From an uncultured Lentisphaeria bacterium (GTDB lineage: Bacteria; Verrucomicrobiota; Lentisphaeria; Victivallales; Victivallaceae), in NCBI GenBank assembly GCA_903863035.1, contig CAIPAT010000221.1, positions 1 to 47,990 of the forward strand: 47,990 nt of DNA, in the 5' to 3' direction. A program made the position numbers and the translations under genes. Below the pieces are notes generated by a model. That model ran no database searches and was not told the DNA's origin. It saw only the letters and a program-made list of their open reading frames with translations. Every line of letters starts with the position of its first letter. Position 1 is the first letter of the stretch. This document shows, in pieces, positions 37,969 to 46,455 of this stretch.

Positions 37969-38112
37969 ATGGAATACATCGTAATCGGCTTAATGGTGCT
38001 GGCCGCTGCAATCTTCCTGTTCCGTTATTTTCGTAAAACCGTAAAAGAAGGTTCCTGTTCTGATTGCGCCAAACACTGCGGACATTCGAATAAAGACCAA
38101 TGCAAAAAATAA
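37969..38112 (+). CDS. FeoB-associated Cys-rich membrane protein
   Basis: A 47-residue protein: one N-terminal membrane helix (IVIGLMVLAAAIFLFRYF), then a basic turn and four Cys in CSDCAKHCGHSNKDQC. This is the pattern of the small FeoB-associated Cys-rich membrane proteins found after feoB in many anaerobes. It may bind iron or stabilise the transporter. AAGAGGTG is a good ribosome-binding site. Confidence 0.85.
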   Translation: MEYIVIGLMVLAAAIFLFRYFRKTVKEGSCSDCAKHCGHSNKDQCKK

Positions 38113-38156
38113 GAAATAAAACCGCGATATATGATTTAACTTCATCGCTGTTAACC

Positions 38157-38185
38157 TTGTTTAAACTGTAATATTGGATTATAGT
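38157..38185 (+). promoter_or_regulatory. candidate promoter of the glycosyltransferase gene
   Basis: TTGTTT (38157-38162) and TATAGT (38180-38185) are 17 bp apart, about 50 bp before the start codon at 38235. Confidence 0.4.
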
Positions 38186-38234
38186 ATTGACTTTGTTTGG
38201 TGAAATCGAATAATTTTAGCGCTGGAAATATTAG

Positions 38235-39068
38235 ATGGAAATTACAACTGAAAATAACTCATCTCCGCTCGTAACTATACTGCTGCCGCACTATAAAACG
38301 CTGGAATTGGCAAAATTATGTCTGCGGTCGCTGAAGATGCATACCGATTTGAGCAAGATAAAAGTTCTGGCGATTGACAATAACTCCGGCGGCGAATCCT
38401 TGGATTATCTGCGGTCAGTAAAGTGGATTTCTCTGATCGAACGCAAGGATATTGCCGGAGAAGAACCGGCCGCCATGCATGCCAGAGCGCTGGATATCGG
38501 CATGCAGGCTGTTGATACGCCTTATGTCCTCTCCATTCATACTGATACCATAGTAACTGATAACGGCTGGCTGGATTTTCTGATTGGCAAAATTGAACAA
38601 TCGGATAAGACAGCCGGTGTCGGCAGTTGGAAACTGGAATATGTTTCTCCATTGAAGCGTTTCGGCAAGGTTATCGAAGAGTTTTTACAGAAATGGATAT
38701 GGTTTCCGTTAATCGGCAAAAAGCGTAGCGGTATCATTGGCACTGGAGACAACTATTACTATTTACGCAGTCACTGTGCCATGTACCGTACTGAACTGAT
38801 AAGAAAATATACCATGGGTTTTTTCGATGAAGCGCAAACTGCAGGCAAGGTCATTCACCGCAAACTTGTTGAGAGTGGCTTTCAGATGATTTTTATCGAG
38901 CCGTATGAATTATCGCGTTACATGAAACACTTGAATCATGCTACGATGATTTTGAATCCGGAAATAGCCGGTAAAAAAACTGGAACAAAAAAATCATACG
39001 ACAGAATAATGCGCGAATTAAGGTCTGTTCAATATGACAAGATTTTGAATGATAATTCTATGGATTGA
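38235..39068 (+). CDS. family 2 glycosyltransferase-like protein
   Basis: 277 residues with a GT-A opening (PLVTILLPHYKTLELAKLCL) and nucleotide-binding LAIDNNSGGESLDYL. At the usual DxD position it has HTDTIV (SIHTDTIVTDNGWLDFL), a modified metal-binding motif seen in some GT2-like enzymes, so activity is likely but not certain. A Trp-rich segment (EEFLQKWIWFPLIGK) may touch the membrane. No other sugar gene is adjacent, and it has its own promoter. Donor and acceptor are unknown. Confidence 0.75.
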   Translation: MEITTENNSSPLVTILLPHYKTLELAKLCLRSLKMHTDLSKIKVLAIDNNSGGESLDYLRSVKWISLIERKDIAGEEPAAMHARALDIGMQAVDTPYVLSIHTDTIVTDNGWLDFLIGKIEQSDKTAGVGSWKLEYVSPLKRFGKVIEEFLQKWIWFPLIGKKRSGIIGTGDNYYYLRSHCAMYRTELIRKYTMGFFDEAQTAGKVIHRKLVESGFQMIFIEPYELSRYMKHLNHATMILNPEIAGKKTGTKKSYDRIMRELRSVQYDKILNDNSMD

Positions 39069-39164
39069 AGGCTGCAATAGTTGCAAATCAGGCAAAAAAA
39101 TACATGGATTTCGTGCGATTTTAGCCTCAAATACAGCTTGATGCAAAATATTCATAAAAAATAT

Positions 39165-39193
39165 TTGCATTTTATTATTGTTGTTGCTATAAT
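39165..39193 (+). promoter_or_regulatory. strong promoter of the RRM protein gene
   Basis: TTGCAT (39165-39170) and TATAAT (39188-39193) are 17 bp apart, with an extended -10 TG at 39185-39186. It predicts a start near 39200 and a 5' leader of about 230 nt. Confidence 0.7.
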
Positions 39194-39199
39194 AATATC

Positions 39200-39431
39200 T
39201 GTAGAATTTTTTGATAATGATTTGTAAGTGTTAAATTTATGAGGGTTGTCAAAATTTACCGGACAGGAATTTGTCCTGCTCAGTAATTGTTCTATTTTGT
39301 CTGCCTCGGTTTAGGCTGACGAAAACCGGAGAGTTACCTGCCGGGTTAAAGAGTAATATCGAAATATGTTTCTGGCCATGGAAATGTTTTCGGTTGTACA
39401 ATAATAATCATGGCGTGTAGGAAGAAGAAAA
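39200..39431 (+). other. long 5' leader of the RRM protein gene
   Basis: No ORF is evident. Short hairpins are visible, such as CAGGA/TCCTG near 39265-39280 and TGCC/GGC(T) around 39300. A purine-rich GGAAGAAGAAAA lies before the start codon. Long leaders are common for cold-shock-type RNA-binding proteins, and this one may control its own translation. Confidence 0.35.
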
Positions 39432-39743
39432 ATGAACCTCTATGTCGGAAACCTCTCATTCAAGACCACAGACGCATCACTCAGAGAAGCATTTCAGGCT
39501 CACGGACAGATTGAATCTGCTCGCGTAGTAATGGATCGCGATTCCGGACGCTCCAAAGGCTTCGGTTTCGTCGAAATGCCCAACCGTGAAGAAGCCATGA
39601 ATGCAATCAAGGCTCTCAATGGTTCCGAACTTGAAGGCAGGAATATCAATGTGAATGAAGCCCGCCCGAAACCCGAAGGCGGCGAACGTCGCAGTAGCGG
39701 TGGCGGTGGCGGATTTGGCGGCGGCAATCGCAGAAGCTACTAA
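39432..39743 (+). CDS. RNA-binding protein, RRM domain with Gly-rich tail
   Basis: A 103-residue single RRM. The RNP2 motif LYVGNL is at the start (MNLYVGNLSFKTTDA) and RNP1 is KGFGFVEM, both with the aromatic residues that stack on RNA. The fold covers residues 1-80; the tail has RRSSGGGGGFGGGNRRSY, an RG/G-rich low-complexity end. Such proteins occur in cyanobacteria and the PVC group and resemble eukaryotic glycine-rich RNA-binding proteins, often cold-induced. It is monocistronic with a strong promoter and terminator. Confidence 0.93.
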   Translation: MNLYVGNLSFKTTDASLREAFQAHGQIESARVVMDRDSGRSKGFGFVEMPNREEAMNAIKALNGSELEGRNINVNEARPKPEGGERRSSGGGGGFGGGNRRSY

Positions 39744-39771
39744 GTTTCAGCGGCACCAAAGTTTTTTATAT

Positions 39772-39806
39772 AACTGGCAGAAGTAATTCTGCCGGTTATT
39801 TTTTTT
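39772..39806 (+). terminator. intrinsic terminator of the RRM protein gene
   Basis: AACTGGCAGAA (39772-39782) pairs with TTCTGCCGGTT (39787-39797), including one G-T, around loop GTAA, and is followed by ATTTTTTTT. It lies about 30 bp after the stop. Confidence 0.85.
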
Positions 39807-40145
39807 ACCTTCATACTTACTAAATTCATAACTCGCAGTTTGACCAGAATTTATCATATCGAAGTTCTCAATTAGCCTATCGTTATGAAGAGTCGTCTTT
39901 GGGGATAGAGCAGTGTGTTCTCTTTTGCTCCATTAATTCTCAGATTACTGAACCCATATTCCTTGTCTTTAACTCACTCTAAGATTGCGATTCGGTATTA
40001 ACGCTGAAATAGCTCTAAATATACTTGATTTTTCGATAGATTTAAATTACATTATGGAGAGGGTTCTAATCAGTATTAAATTTAAGTAACGGACAAATGT
40101 TTTTGCATATTTGTTTTGGTGCTGTTAACTTAGAGATGGGCGCAG
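39807..40145. other. AT-rich gap upstream of ptsH
   Basis: No gene is seen. It must hold the ptsH promoter, but no pair of hexamers stands out. A weak GAGATGG lies before the ptsH start. Confidence 0.3.
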
Positions 40146-40427
40146 ATGTCGGAAGAAAACGAAGTTTATCACGAAATAGAGATAAAAAATACGCTTGGGC
40201 TTCATGCCAGGCCGGCATCTTTGTTTGTCAAGACAGTTTCAAGTTTTGAATCTGAAATAACTGTTGAAAAAGATAGTGAAGTAGTTAATGGCAAAAGTCT
40301 TATGGGGTTATTGATGTTGTCTGCCGGTTGCGGTACTGTGATTAAAATATCAGCCAAAGGCAAGGACTGTGACGTTGCCATCAAGGCAATTATTGATCTG
40401 ATTACGCGTAAGTTTGACGAGGAATAA
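40146..40427 (+). CDS. ptsH: phosphocarrier protein HPr
   Basis: A 93-residue HPr. The phosphorylated His is His20 in LGLHARPAS, and the regulatory Ser region is NGKSLMGLLML with Ser51 (equivalent to Ser46). HPr carries phosphate from enzyme I to PTS permeases. The Ser motif also allows regulation by HPr kinase, but that gene is not in this window. It is 3 bp from ptsI and co-transcribed with it. Confidence 0.95.
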   Translation: MSEENEVYHEIEIKNTLGLHARPASLFVKTVSSFESEITVEKDSEVVNGKSLMGLLMLSAGCGTVIKISAKGKDCDVAIKAIIDLITRKFDEE

Positions 40428-40430
40428 AAG

Positions 40431-42227
40431 TTGTCCATGGACCCCAAAAAAGAAATCATATTTCACGGAATTTCGGCATCGCCTGGAATCGCAGTCGGTC
40501 CTGTTCTGGTCATTAGAGAATACAATACTGCATATACCGAATCCAGCGAAAGTCCTATTTCTCCTTCTCTGGTTGAGTCAGAGATTGCCAATTTTAATCT
40601 GGCATTGGATAAGACCCGCGATGAGATTGAAATTTTGCAGAAGAAAGTACAGGACAAATTTGATGTACGCGAGGCCAGCATTTTCGATGCCCATCTGCTG
40701 ATTGTAGACGACCAGATGCTTATGAGTGAAGTTCAGGATATGGTCAGACGCAGACTTAAAACCGCTGATTACGCTTTTTTTAAAGTAGTAGAACGATATG
40801 TTGCCGCGATCTCTGTCATGCCGGATAAGTATATCAAAGAAAGAGCAGATGACATCAAGGATGTCGCCTCCAGGGTGCTGGCCAATCTGCGTAACGCCAA
40901 ACGGCATACACTGGACAGCATGACTTCAAAGAAAATCATAATTGCCCGCAATCTCACGCCGTCGGACACTGCGTTGCTGGATCGTGAGAAAGTTCTTGCG
41001 TTTGCGGTGGAAACCGGCAGTAATACTTCACATACGGCAATTCTTGCCAGATCAATGCAGATTCCGGCTATTGTAGGTGTTTCTAAAGATATTTTTGAAA
41101 ATCTGGATGATGATGATGAAGTCATCATTGACGGTTTTGTCGGAACAATCATTGTCAATCCGGATATAAAAACGCTTGAACTCTATAAACTGAAGTCGAA
41201 AGAGGAGGACAAGTTTTATATCGATCTGGTCAGAGAAAGCCGGCTCCGTCCTGAAACCGTTGACGGTTTTACTGTGCAGCTGGCATCAAACCTCGAAAGT
41301 CTGGACGAAATCATTACTGCTAAAAAATTCGGTACCAGCGGCGTCGGATTGTTCCGCACAGAGTATTTATTTATAAATTCTGATCACCTGCCGACTGAGG
41401 AGGAGCAGTTCCAGACCTACCGTAAGCTGGTTCAGGCAATGGATGGCGAGCCTGTGGTAGTCAGGACTCTTGACATCGGCGGCGACAAACTGGAGCAGAA
41501 AATCTCCAGTACCTCCGAATCAAATCCGTTTCTGGGGCTTCGCGCGGTCAGGTTATGCCTTAGAGAAAGGCCGGATATCTTGCGGACGCAGCTTCGTGCT
41601 CTTTTGAGAGCCAGTGCCTTCGGCAATCTGAAGGTCATGTTTCCGATGATCTCATGCAGTGAAGAAGTCACCGAGCTCAAGCAATTCATGGACAATATAA
41701 AAGATGAATTGACTTTAGAGCAATGCGATTTTAATAAAGCGATGGAAGTGGGGATAATGATTGAAACTCCCGCGGCGGCAATGATTGCAGATACATTGGC
41801 CGGAATGGTGGATTTTTTCAGTATCGGCACTAATGACCTTGTTCAATATACTATGGCAATAGACCGCAGCAATGAGCGGGTTGCCTACTTGTACCATCCT
41901 TCGCACCCGGCAATCCTGGAACTGATACACCGGGTGAGCCAGGCGGCAAGAAGGCACAACATCTGGGTAAGCGTTTGCGGCCAGATGGCAGGTGAACCGC
42001 AGTATACGCCGCTGCTCGTCGGAATGGGAGTCCACGAACTCAGCATGAGCCCGATTTCTCTGGGGGCAGTCCGCCGTATCGTGCGTAAACTGAGTATGTA
42101 CGAAGCGGAAAAAGCCGCAATGGAAGCAATGAAATGCGCCACTTCAGCGGAGGCGCTGGAATTATCGCTTGCCGTACTGAAGAATATTTCCCCGGAAATC
42201 GCTAATCTGGCCTTAAAGGGTCTATGA
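40431..42227 (+). CDS. ptsI: PTS enzyme I (phosphoenolpyruvate-protein phosphotransferase)
   Basis: 598 residues, a usual length for enzyme I. The N-terminal swivelling domain has the active His at about 201 in GSNTSHTAILARS, and the C-terminal PEP-binding barrel has FGTSGVGLFRTEYLF, VRTLDIGGDKLEQ, FSIGTNDLVQYTMAIDRSNERVAYLYHP and the Cys in VSVCGQMAGEP. It transfers phosphate from PEP to HPr. The start is uncertain: TTG 40431 is 8 bases after GAGGA, whereas ATG 40437 is 14 bases away, so TTG is preferred. No enzyme II genes are near. Its stop and the flavoprotein stop are 7 bp apart (convergent). Confidence 0.94.
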   Translation: MSMDPKKEIIFHGISASPGIAVGPVLVIREYNTAYTESSESPISPSLVESEIANFNLALDKTRDEIEILQKKVQDKFDVREASIFDAHLLIVDDQMLMSEVQDMVRRRLKTADYAFFKVVERYVAAISVMPDKYIKERADDIKDVASRVLANLRNAKRHTLDSMTSKKIIIARNLTPSDTALLDREKVLAFAVETGSNTSHTAILARSMQIPAIVGVSKDIFENLDDDDEVIIDGFVGTIIVNPDIKTLELYKLKSKEEDKFYIDLVRESRLRPETVDGFTVQLASNLESLDEIITAKKFGTSGVGLFRTEYLFINSDHLPTEEEQFQTYRKLVQAMDGEPVVVRTLDIGGDKLEQKISSTSESNPFLGLRAVRLCLRERPDILRTQLRALLRASAFGNLKVMFPMISCSEEVTELKQFMDNIKDELTLEQCDFNKAMEVGIMIETPAAAMIADTLAGMVDFFSIGTNDLVQYTMAIDRSNERVAYLYHPSHPAILELIHRVSQAARRHNIWVSVCGQMAGEPQYTPLLVGMGVHELSMSPISLGAVRRIVRKLSMYEAEKAAMEAMKCATSAEALELSLAVLKNISPEIANLALKGL

Positions 42228-42234
42228 TTTGTAA

Positions 42235-43488
42235 TTACAGGATACTCATGGTCTCCTTGCCTCTTTTCGCTGCATCAAGTCCTTCAAGAAACAGATAGTC
42301 TCCACTGATATCGCGCCTGGTCACTATCGCTTCGTGATATAGGCCGGCATCTGTCACATTTCCCCACAGCAGAGCGGATTTAAGGACCTTGCCGTCGGTG
42401 TAGAGAACGCGAATGCTTTCATCTCCACGGCTGTCGGTATTGCGGAATATATGCTTGCACCATTGCGGTTTTGAAGCGCAAATCTGTCCCAGTGAGATGA
42501 AATGAGTCCCCATTACGGATATTGCTGTTTTCATGCCGGTATTGATTTTTATTGATGCCGTACCGCCGGCCATATTGATTCCGGCTATTTTTCCCTGGCG
42601 CACTGCAGTCGGCCAGACTGCAGTCAACTGGCATAATCCGTTAACTGTATCAATATGCTCGGCGACATCGCCTGCGGCAAACACATCCGGCATATTAGTG
42701 AGGCACCGGTCGTCAATGATTATACCCTTTCTGGCGTCAATGCCGGCACGGCGGGCAAAATCTGTATTGGCGATTACTCCTGCGGCGCAAATCAGAACAT
42801 CGGTGTCAATTCTTTCTTCTGAAGTCAGTTCCAGCGCAACAGGTTTGGAGTCTTCCGGTCGGCGATGCAGTACTTTAGCCGGGTTGCCGAAATACAGTTT
42901 GACACCGGCATCAGCCAGCAATTTTGAACATTTATCGCCGCATTCCTGATCAAGTTGAATGGGAAGCGGATGTTTCGCAAGTTCGATCAGATTAACATTT
43001 ACCCCGGTTTTAACCAGTTCCGCCGCCAGTTCAACGCCAACCAGTCCGGCGCCGATGATGGTAAAATTCTTTGCCGTCTTTCTGGCCTCATTAATCGCCA
43101 GCGCGTCATCCAGATTGCGCAGACCGAAAGTCCACGGACCGCTGACACCTTCCAGCGGCGGGAAAAAAGTTTTTGTTCCGGTCGCAATCAGCAGCCGGTC
43201 ATAAGCAAGAATTTGTTCGTCATCCAGGCTGACTGTTTTGGCGGCTGTATCCAGTCCGAGCACGGTTTTTTCAGCCATAAATTTGATGCCAATATCTTCC
43301 AGGCCGGCATGGGGCAAACGCACCCTGTCAACGGAAGCGGCACCGGAAGCAACCATATGCAACTGACACCTGGAGTAGTAAAACTTATCCTTGGATATTA
43401 TCGTCAATTCACCTTTGTTGTCCTGTTTCCTGATTTCAGCAGCGGCGGCAATCCCCGCGGCGCTGCCGCCAATGATTACATATTTCAT
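42235..43488 (-). CDS. FAD-dependent NAD(P) oxidoreductase of the CODH operon
   Basis: A 417-residue pyridine nucleotide-disulfide oxidoreductase-type flavoprotein. The N-terminal FAD fingerprint is VIIGGSAAGIAAAAEIRK, the second Rossmann motif TIIGAGLVGVELAAEL binds NAD(P)H, and ATGTKTFFP and VFAAGDVAEHID are the conserved ATG and GD motifs. There is no redox-active CxxC, so it is of the NADH:rubredoxin/ferredoxin reductase or NADH oxidase-like class. It is downstream of cooF (35 bp) and is likely the terminal partner that passes CO electrons to NAD(P). GAGGGAA is well placed before the start. Confidence 0.85.
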   Translation of the reverse strand: MKYVIIGGSAAGIAAAAEIRKQDNKGELTIISKDKFYYSRCQLHMVASGAASVDRVRLPHAGLEDIGIKFMAEKTVLGLDTAAKTVSLDDEQILAYDRLLIATGTKTFFPPLEGVSGPWTFGLRNLDDALAINEARKTAKNFTIIGAGLVGVELAAELVKTGVNVNLIELAKHPLPIQLDQECGDKCSKLLADAGVKLYFGNPAKVLHRRPEDSKPVALELTSEERIDTDVLICAAGVIANTDFARRAGIDARKGIIIDDRCLTNMPDVFAAGDVAEHIDTVNGLCQLTAVWPTAVRQGKIAGINMAGGTASIKINTGMKTAISVMGTHFISLGQICASKPQWCKHIFRNTDSRGDESIRVLYTDGKVLKSALLWGNVTDAGLYHEAIVTRRDISGDYLFLEGLDAAKRGKETMSIL

Positions 43489-43523
43489 GATTCCCTCTCT
43501 GCTATTGATTATTAAAATATTGT

Positions 43524-43994
43524 TCAGACATAGATTACCTGCCCGTTCAGCTCGTCTTCGGTATCAACTTGCGACAGGCAGCGCTGTGGACAGGCATCAA
43601 CGCAAGCCATGGATTCTCGTCCGTGGCAGCCATCGCATTTGACCATGCATCTGCCGTTTTTGATGCCTGGTCGAGCCATGCCGTAGGGGCAGCTCATCAC
43701 GCACATAAAGCATCCGATACAGATTTCCTGGTTGCAAACCACCAGGCCGTCTTCGCCCTTGATCAAGGCGCCGCTGATGCAAGCCTCAACACATGAAGGT
43801 TCGTCACAATGACGGCAGAATTCAGGAAAGAGTTTTCCCTCGGCGTCAAGTTCAATTTTATTTCTGGCTTGAATAATTTCGTCCGTCCCTGATGTTATGA
43901 ACGGAAATGGACTTTTACTATGCGCCGTTATGCATGCAAGCTCACAATTCTTACATCCCGCACATTTACTTTTGTCAATGAGTTTCTTTCTCAT
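43524..43994 (-). CDS. cooF: CooF-type iron-sulfur protein
   Basis: A 156-residue HycB/CooF-type ferredoxin with four cubane binding sites: CAGCKNCELAC, CRHCDEPSCVEAC, CIGCFMCVMSCPYG and CDGC with CVDACPQRC. It accepts electrons from CODH and delivers them to a partner, here most likely the next flavoprotein. ATG 43994 is used because TTGGAG is spaced eight bases before it; TTG 44000 overlaps the cooS stop. Operon order cooS-cooF-flavoprotein is known from other CO-oxidising anaerobes. Confidence 0.9.
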   Translation of the reverse strand: MRKKLIDKSKCAGCKNCELACITAHSKSPFPFITSGTDEIIQARNKIELDAEGKLFPEFCRHCDEPSCVEACISGALIKGEDGLVVCNQEICIGCFMCVMSCPYGMARPGIKNGRCMVKCDGCHGRESMACVDACPQRCLSQVDTEDELNGQVIYV

Positions 43995-43996
43995 AG

Positions 43997-45877
43997 TCAA
44001 ACTCCAATGCCGAGCGCTGCAAGTTTTTCATTGATTACCTGCTGAAGTTTGTCTGCGGCAATTACCGGATTCATCTCTACAATCACTTTTCCGCCAGTAA
44101 TATTGACCAGCTCTTCCGTCAGTATTTTAGTGACTATCGGTGATCCGAGAATCGGAGGGGGCTGGGACAGATGCAGAGTAAGCCCGAGTGCCAGTCCGAA
44201 ACAGCCGTCTGCCAGCGCCTGTTCCTCAAGCCACTGCGGCGCGGAAATCACCACTGGAAGCTGCGGAATATCCACCTCTAGAGCTTTGGCCAGTTCCGAA
44301 ACTACAATCTCAATACGCCCTATTGCCAGACACGGACCGAAGTTCAGTACAGGCGGAATTCCGAGTTTCTCGCATACTGCTTTCAGACCTGGGCCGGCCA
44401 GTTCTTTCGCCGAAAGTGAACAATAGCCGCAGTTGGCAAGGCCGCCGGTGGTACAGCCTGCTGAAAGTACCAGAATATCCCGGCTGATAAGTTCACGCGT
44501 CAGCGCTACGGTATTAACATCATGCCCGCCCGCTGCCAGATTGGAGCAGCCGAGAATGCCGGCAATGCCTTTTAGTGTTCCATTTTTGACCAGTTCTATC
44601 AAAGGGTTGAGGTTGCCGCCGAGCAGTTTCAGCAAGGATTTTTCACTGACTCCGGTAACAACGTCATTATATCCATGCCGCGGCACATCGATCGTTATTT
44701 GATCGCGGCGCAATCGATACTGTTCCGCCGCCATTATGCAAATTTCTTCCGCCAGCTTAAGTTCCTGCCCTTTCTCGTCATTGAGCATTAACGCGCTGCT
44801 TTGTTTGGCTACATCATCAAGACAAATCAGCTTGGTCTTGTATCTTTCCGCGATCGGTTCGATGCCGGATAGCGTACAGTTGAATTCGCTGATCACCATA
44901 TCAATCGCACCGGTTGCAATCAGGGCTTCCTGCGTGAAATTATTGCCGGCCTGTCCGACAAAAACATTCTTGCCTGATGCATTTGCCCTGAGCTGCATGT
45001 CCTGTCCGACACAGGTCAGTCCAACAATCCGGATTCCTCTGGCCCCGGCGTCTATACCAATCTGCTGTCCTCTATCAGATTCAAGCATGGCAATCAATCC
45101 TGCAAAAATGGAGTGGCTGTGTCCGGAAACCGCAATGTTGATGTAATCCGGTGACGCGACAGAAAAGCCGGTGGACGCGATGCCGATTTCCGGTTCGCCC
45201 ATAATGATATCGTTCATCAGGTTGGTCATGGCAAGGCCGTAAAGTCCGGTGCTGATCCCGAGATTAAGGCAGTGCAGCAACTGGTTTACCGGATCCGTGT
45301 TTAAATTTGTGCTGGTTTTGACAATAGCATCAAAGACCTCCGCTTTGGCCCCTCCCGGCATGATCCCTGATTTCTGCCATTTTTTGACGCGGGCGGGTAT
45401 TGCCAGCTTGCTGACCAGTTCCATTTTATCGTTGCGCGGCCTGTATAAGTCAGCCAGTACGGCATCCGCAATTTTTCCGGCTTTCTCGTTCGTACTGCTT
45501 CCCGCAATTCCCAGTAATGCGGCTAGTTCGTCAACTGATTTTTCTGAACGCAGTGGAAGCGGCGATATTCCGGTGGCTATTGATTTCAACCTGGAGGCAG
45601 TAGACTCGGCAACATGCAGATAACAAGCTGCCCCCGCCGCTACAGAACGTAGAAAATTCCGGGAAACCATTGTATCAGCTGTTGCGCCGCAAACCCCTTT
45701 TGGTGAATCCGGCGTAATCCGGCACGGACCGTTGGAACACAGACGGCAGCAAACCCCATGCTGACCGTAGCCGCATTTTACCGACTGGTCCTCAAATCGG
45801 TCAAACGCCGTATTCACATCTCCACGTTTTTCAAGATAATTTCCGAAACAACTATCCGCTGACACACACCTTTTCAT
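43997..45877 (-). CDS. cooS: anaerobic Ni-Fe carbon monoxide dehydrogenase, catalytic subunit
   Basis: Interconverts CO and CO2, cytoplasmic homodimer, about 626 residues. The N-terminal set KCGYGQHGVCCRLCSNGPC plus GVCGA supplies Cys for the D and B clusters. C-cluster ligands can be aligned with the Carboxydothermus enzyme: His in VSGHSHS and Cys in LTCVGQD, EFNCTLSG, ILGCSNL, SAGCTTGG and NFGPCLAIG. The conserved His of CYLHVAES is present. Position 553, where Lys563 would be (normally SEKA), is Gln in LEEQALADG. ATG 45877 is chosen because GGAGG lies just upstream and overlaps the earlier ATG (45889). No cooC maturation gene is seen near. The clade and catalytic competence need alignment. 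Confidence 0.9.
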   Translation of the reverse strand: MKRCVSADSCFGNYLEKRGDVNTAFDRFEDQSVKCGYGQHGVCCRLCSNGPCRITPDSPKGVCGATADTMVSRNFLRSVAAGAACYLHVAESTASRLKSIATGISPLPLRSEKSVDELAALLGIAGSSTNEKAGKIADAVLADLYRPRNDKMELVSKLAIPARVKKWQKSGIMPGGAKAEVFDAIVKTSTNLNTDPVNQLLHCLNLGISTGLYGLAMTNLMNDIIMGEPEIGIASTGFSVASPDYINIAVSGHSHSIFAGLIAMLESDRGQQIGIDAGARGIRIVGLTCVGQDMQLRANASGKNVFVGQAGNNFTQEALIATGAIDMVISEFNCTLSGIEPIAERYKTKLICLDDVAKQSSALMLNDEKGQELKLAEEICIMAAEQYRLRRDQITIDVPRHGYNDVVTGVSEKSLLKLLGGNLNPLIELVKNGTLKGIAGILGCSNLAAGGHDVNTVALTRELISRDILVLSAGCTTGGLANCGYCSLSAKELAGPGLKAVCEKLGIPPVLNFGPCLAIGRIEIVVSELAKALEVDIPQLPVVISAPQWLEEQALADGCFGLALGLTLHLSQPPPILGSPIVTKILTEELVNITGGKVIVEMNPVIAADKLQQVINEKLAALGIGV

Positions 45878-45909
45878 CAAAGCCTCCATTTTTAATTGAT
45901 TCTAATTTG

Positions 45910-45921
45910 GTATCATAATAC
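45910..45921. promoter_or_regulatory. likely Rrf2 operator before cooS
   Basis: GTATCATAATAC is a palindrome (GTAT-N4-ATAC) 33-44 bp upstream of the chosen cooS start, and closely matches the site before the other Rrf2 gene at 26437-26448. Confidence 0.4.
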
Positions 45922-45940
45922 ATCAAAAAAAACTCAAAAA

Positions 45941-46342
45941 TTATCTTACAGACAAAGCCGCGAAATTGATTGACTGGAGCCGTTCATTAAGCAATTTTTG
46001 GACAGGATCCAGCATATGATGAACACTGCACCCTCCCTTTCTGGGACAACAACAGTTATTATCGTAACAACTGTTGAACAGCAACGATCTCGGGTCAAAA
46101 ATAGCCAGAATATCATGTACGGAAATATTTGCCGGTGTTTCCAGCAAATGTATGCCGCCTGATTTACCCCTGACCGATCCAACCAGCCCTGCATCACACA
46201 GTTTGCGGACAATCCTTCTTAAAAACCGATAAGGAATAAACATCTCCTCCGCCAATGCAGCCGTGCTTAATGATTGGCCTTCCGGCACTGTTGCCAGACG
46301 AAGAACAACTCTCAATGCATAATCTGCTTCACGTGTAATCAT
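45941..46342 (-). CDS. Rrf2-family regulator next to the CODH operon
   Basis: A 133-residue winged-helix protein: MITREADYALRVVLRLATV, FIPYRFLRRIVRKLCDAG and VRGKSGGIHLLETPANISVHDIL are the Rrf2 fold. The Cys cluster is FNSCYDNNCCCPRKGGCSVHH, richer than usual, and is a plausible Fe-S or Cys-based sensor. It precedes cooS on the same strand by 63 bp and probably controls the CODH operon in response to CO, redox or iron-sulfur status. Its own promoter has a GATAC/GTATC inverted repeat. Confidence 0.9.
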   Translation of the reverse strand: MITREADYALRVVLRLATVPEGQSLSTAALAEEMFIPYRFLRRIVRKLCDAGLVGSVRGKSGGIHLLETPANISVHDILAIFDPRSLLFNSCYDNNCCCPRKGGCSVHHMLDPVQKLLNERLQSINFAALSVR

Positions 46343-46364
46343 AAATTGTCCTAAAAATTATATT

Positions 46365-46381
46365 GATACAATAACAGTATC
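46365..46381. promoter_or_regulatory. inverted repeat upstream of the CODH-linked Rrf2 gene
   Basis: GATACAATAACAGTATC is a perfect 5-bp inverted pair around seven bases, 23-39 bp before the Rrf2 start. It is an autoregulation candidate and shares the GTAT/ATAC half-sites with the two other palindromes, with a different spacing. Confidence 0.35.
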
Positions 46382-46455
46382 GTATAAGATGAAATATTGC
46401 AAGCCATATTTATATAAAAATATTAAAACGATGTCCTTTCGAAGCGGATGTATTT

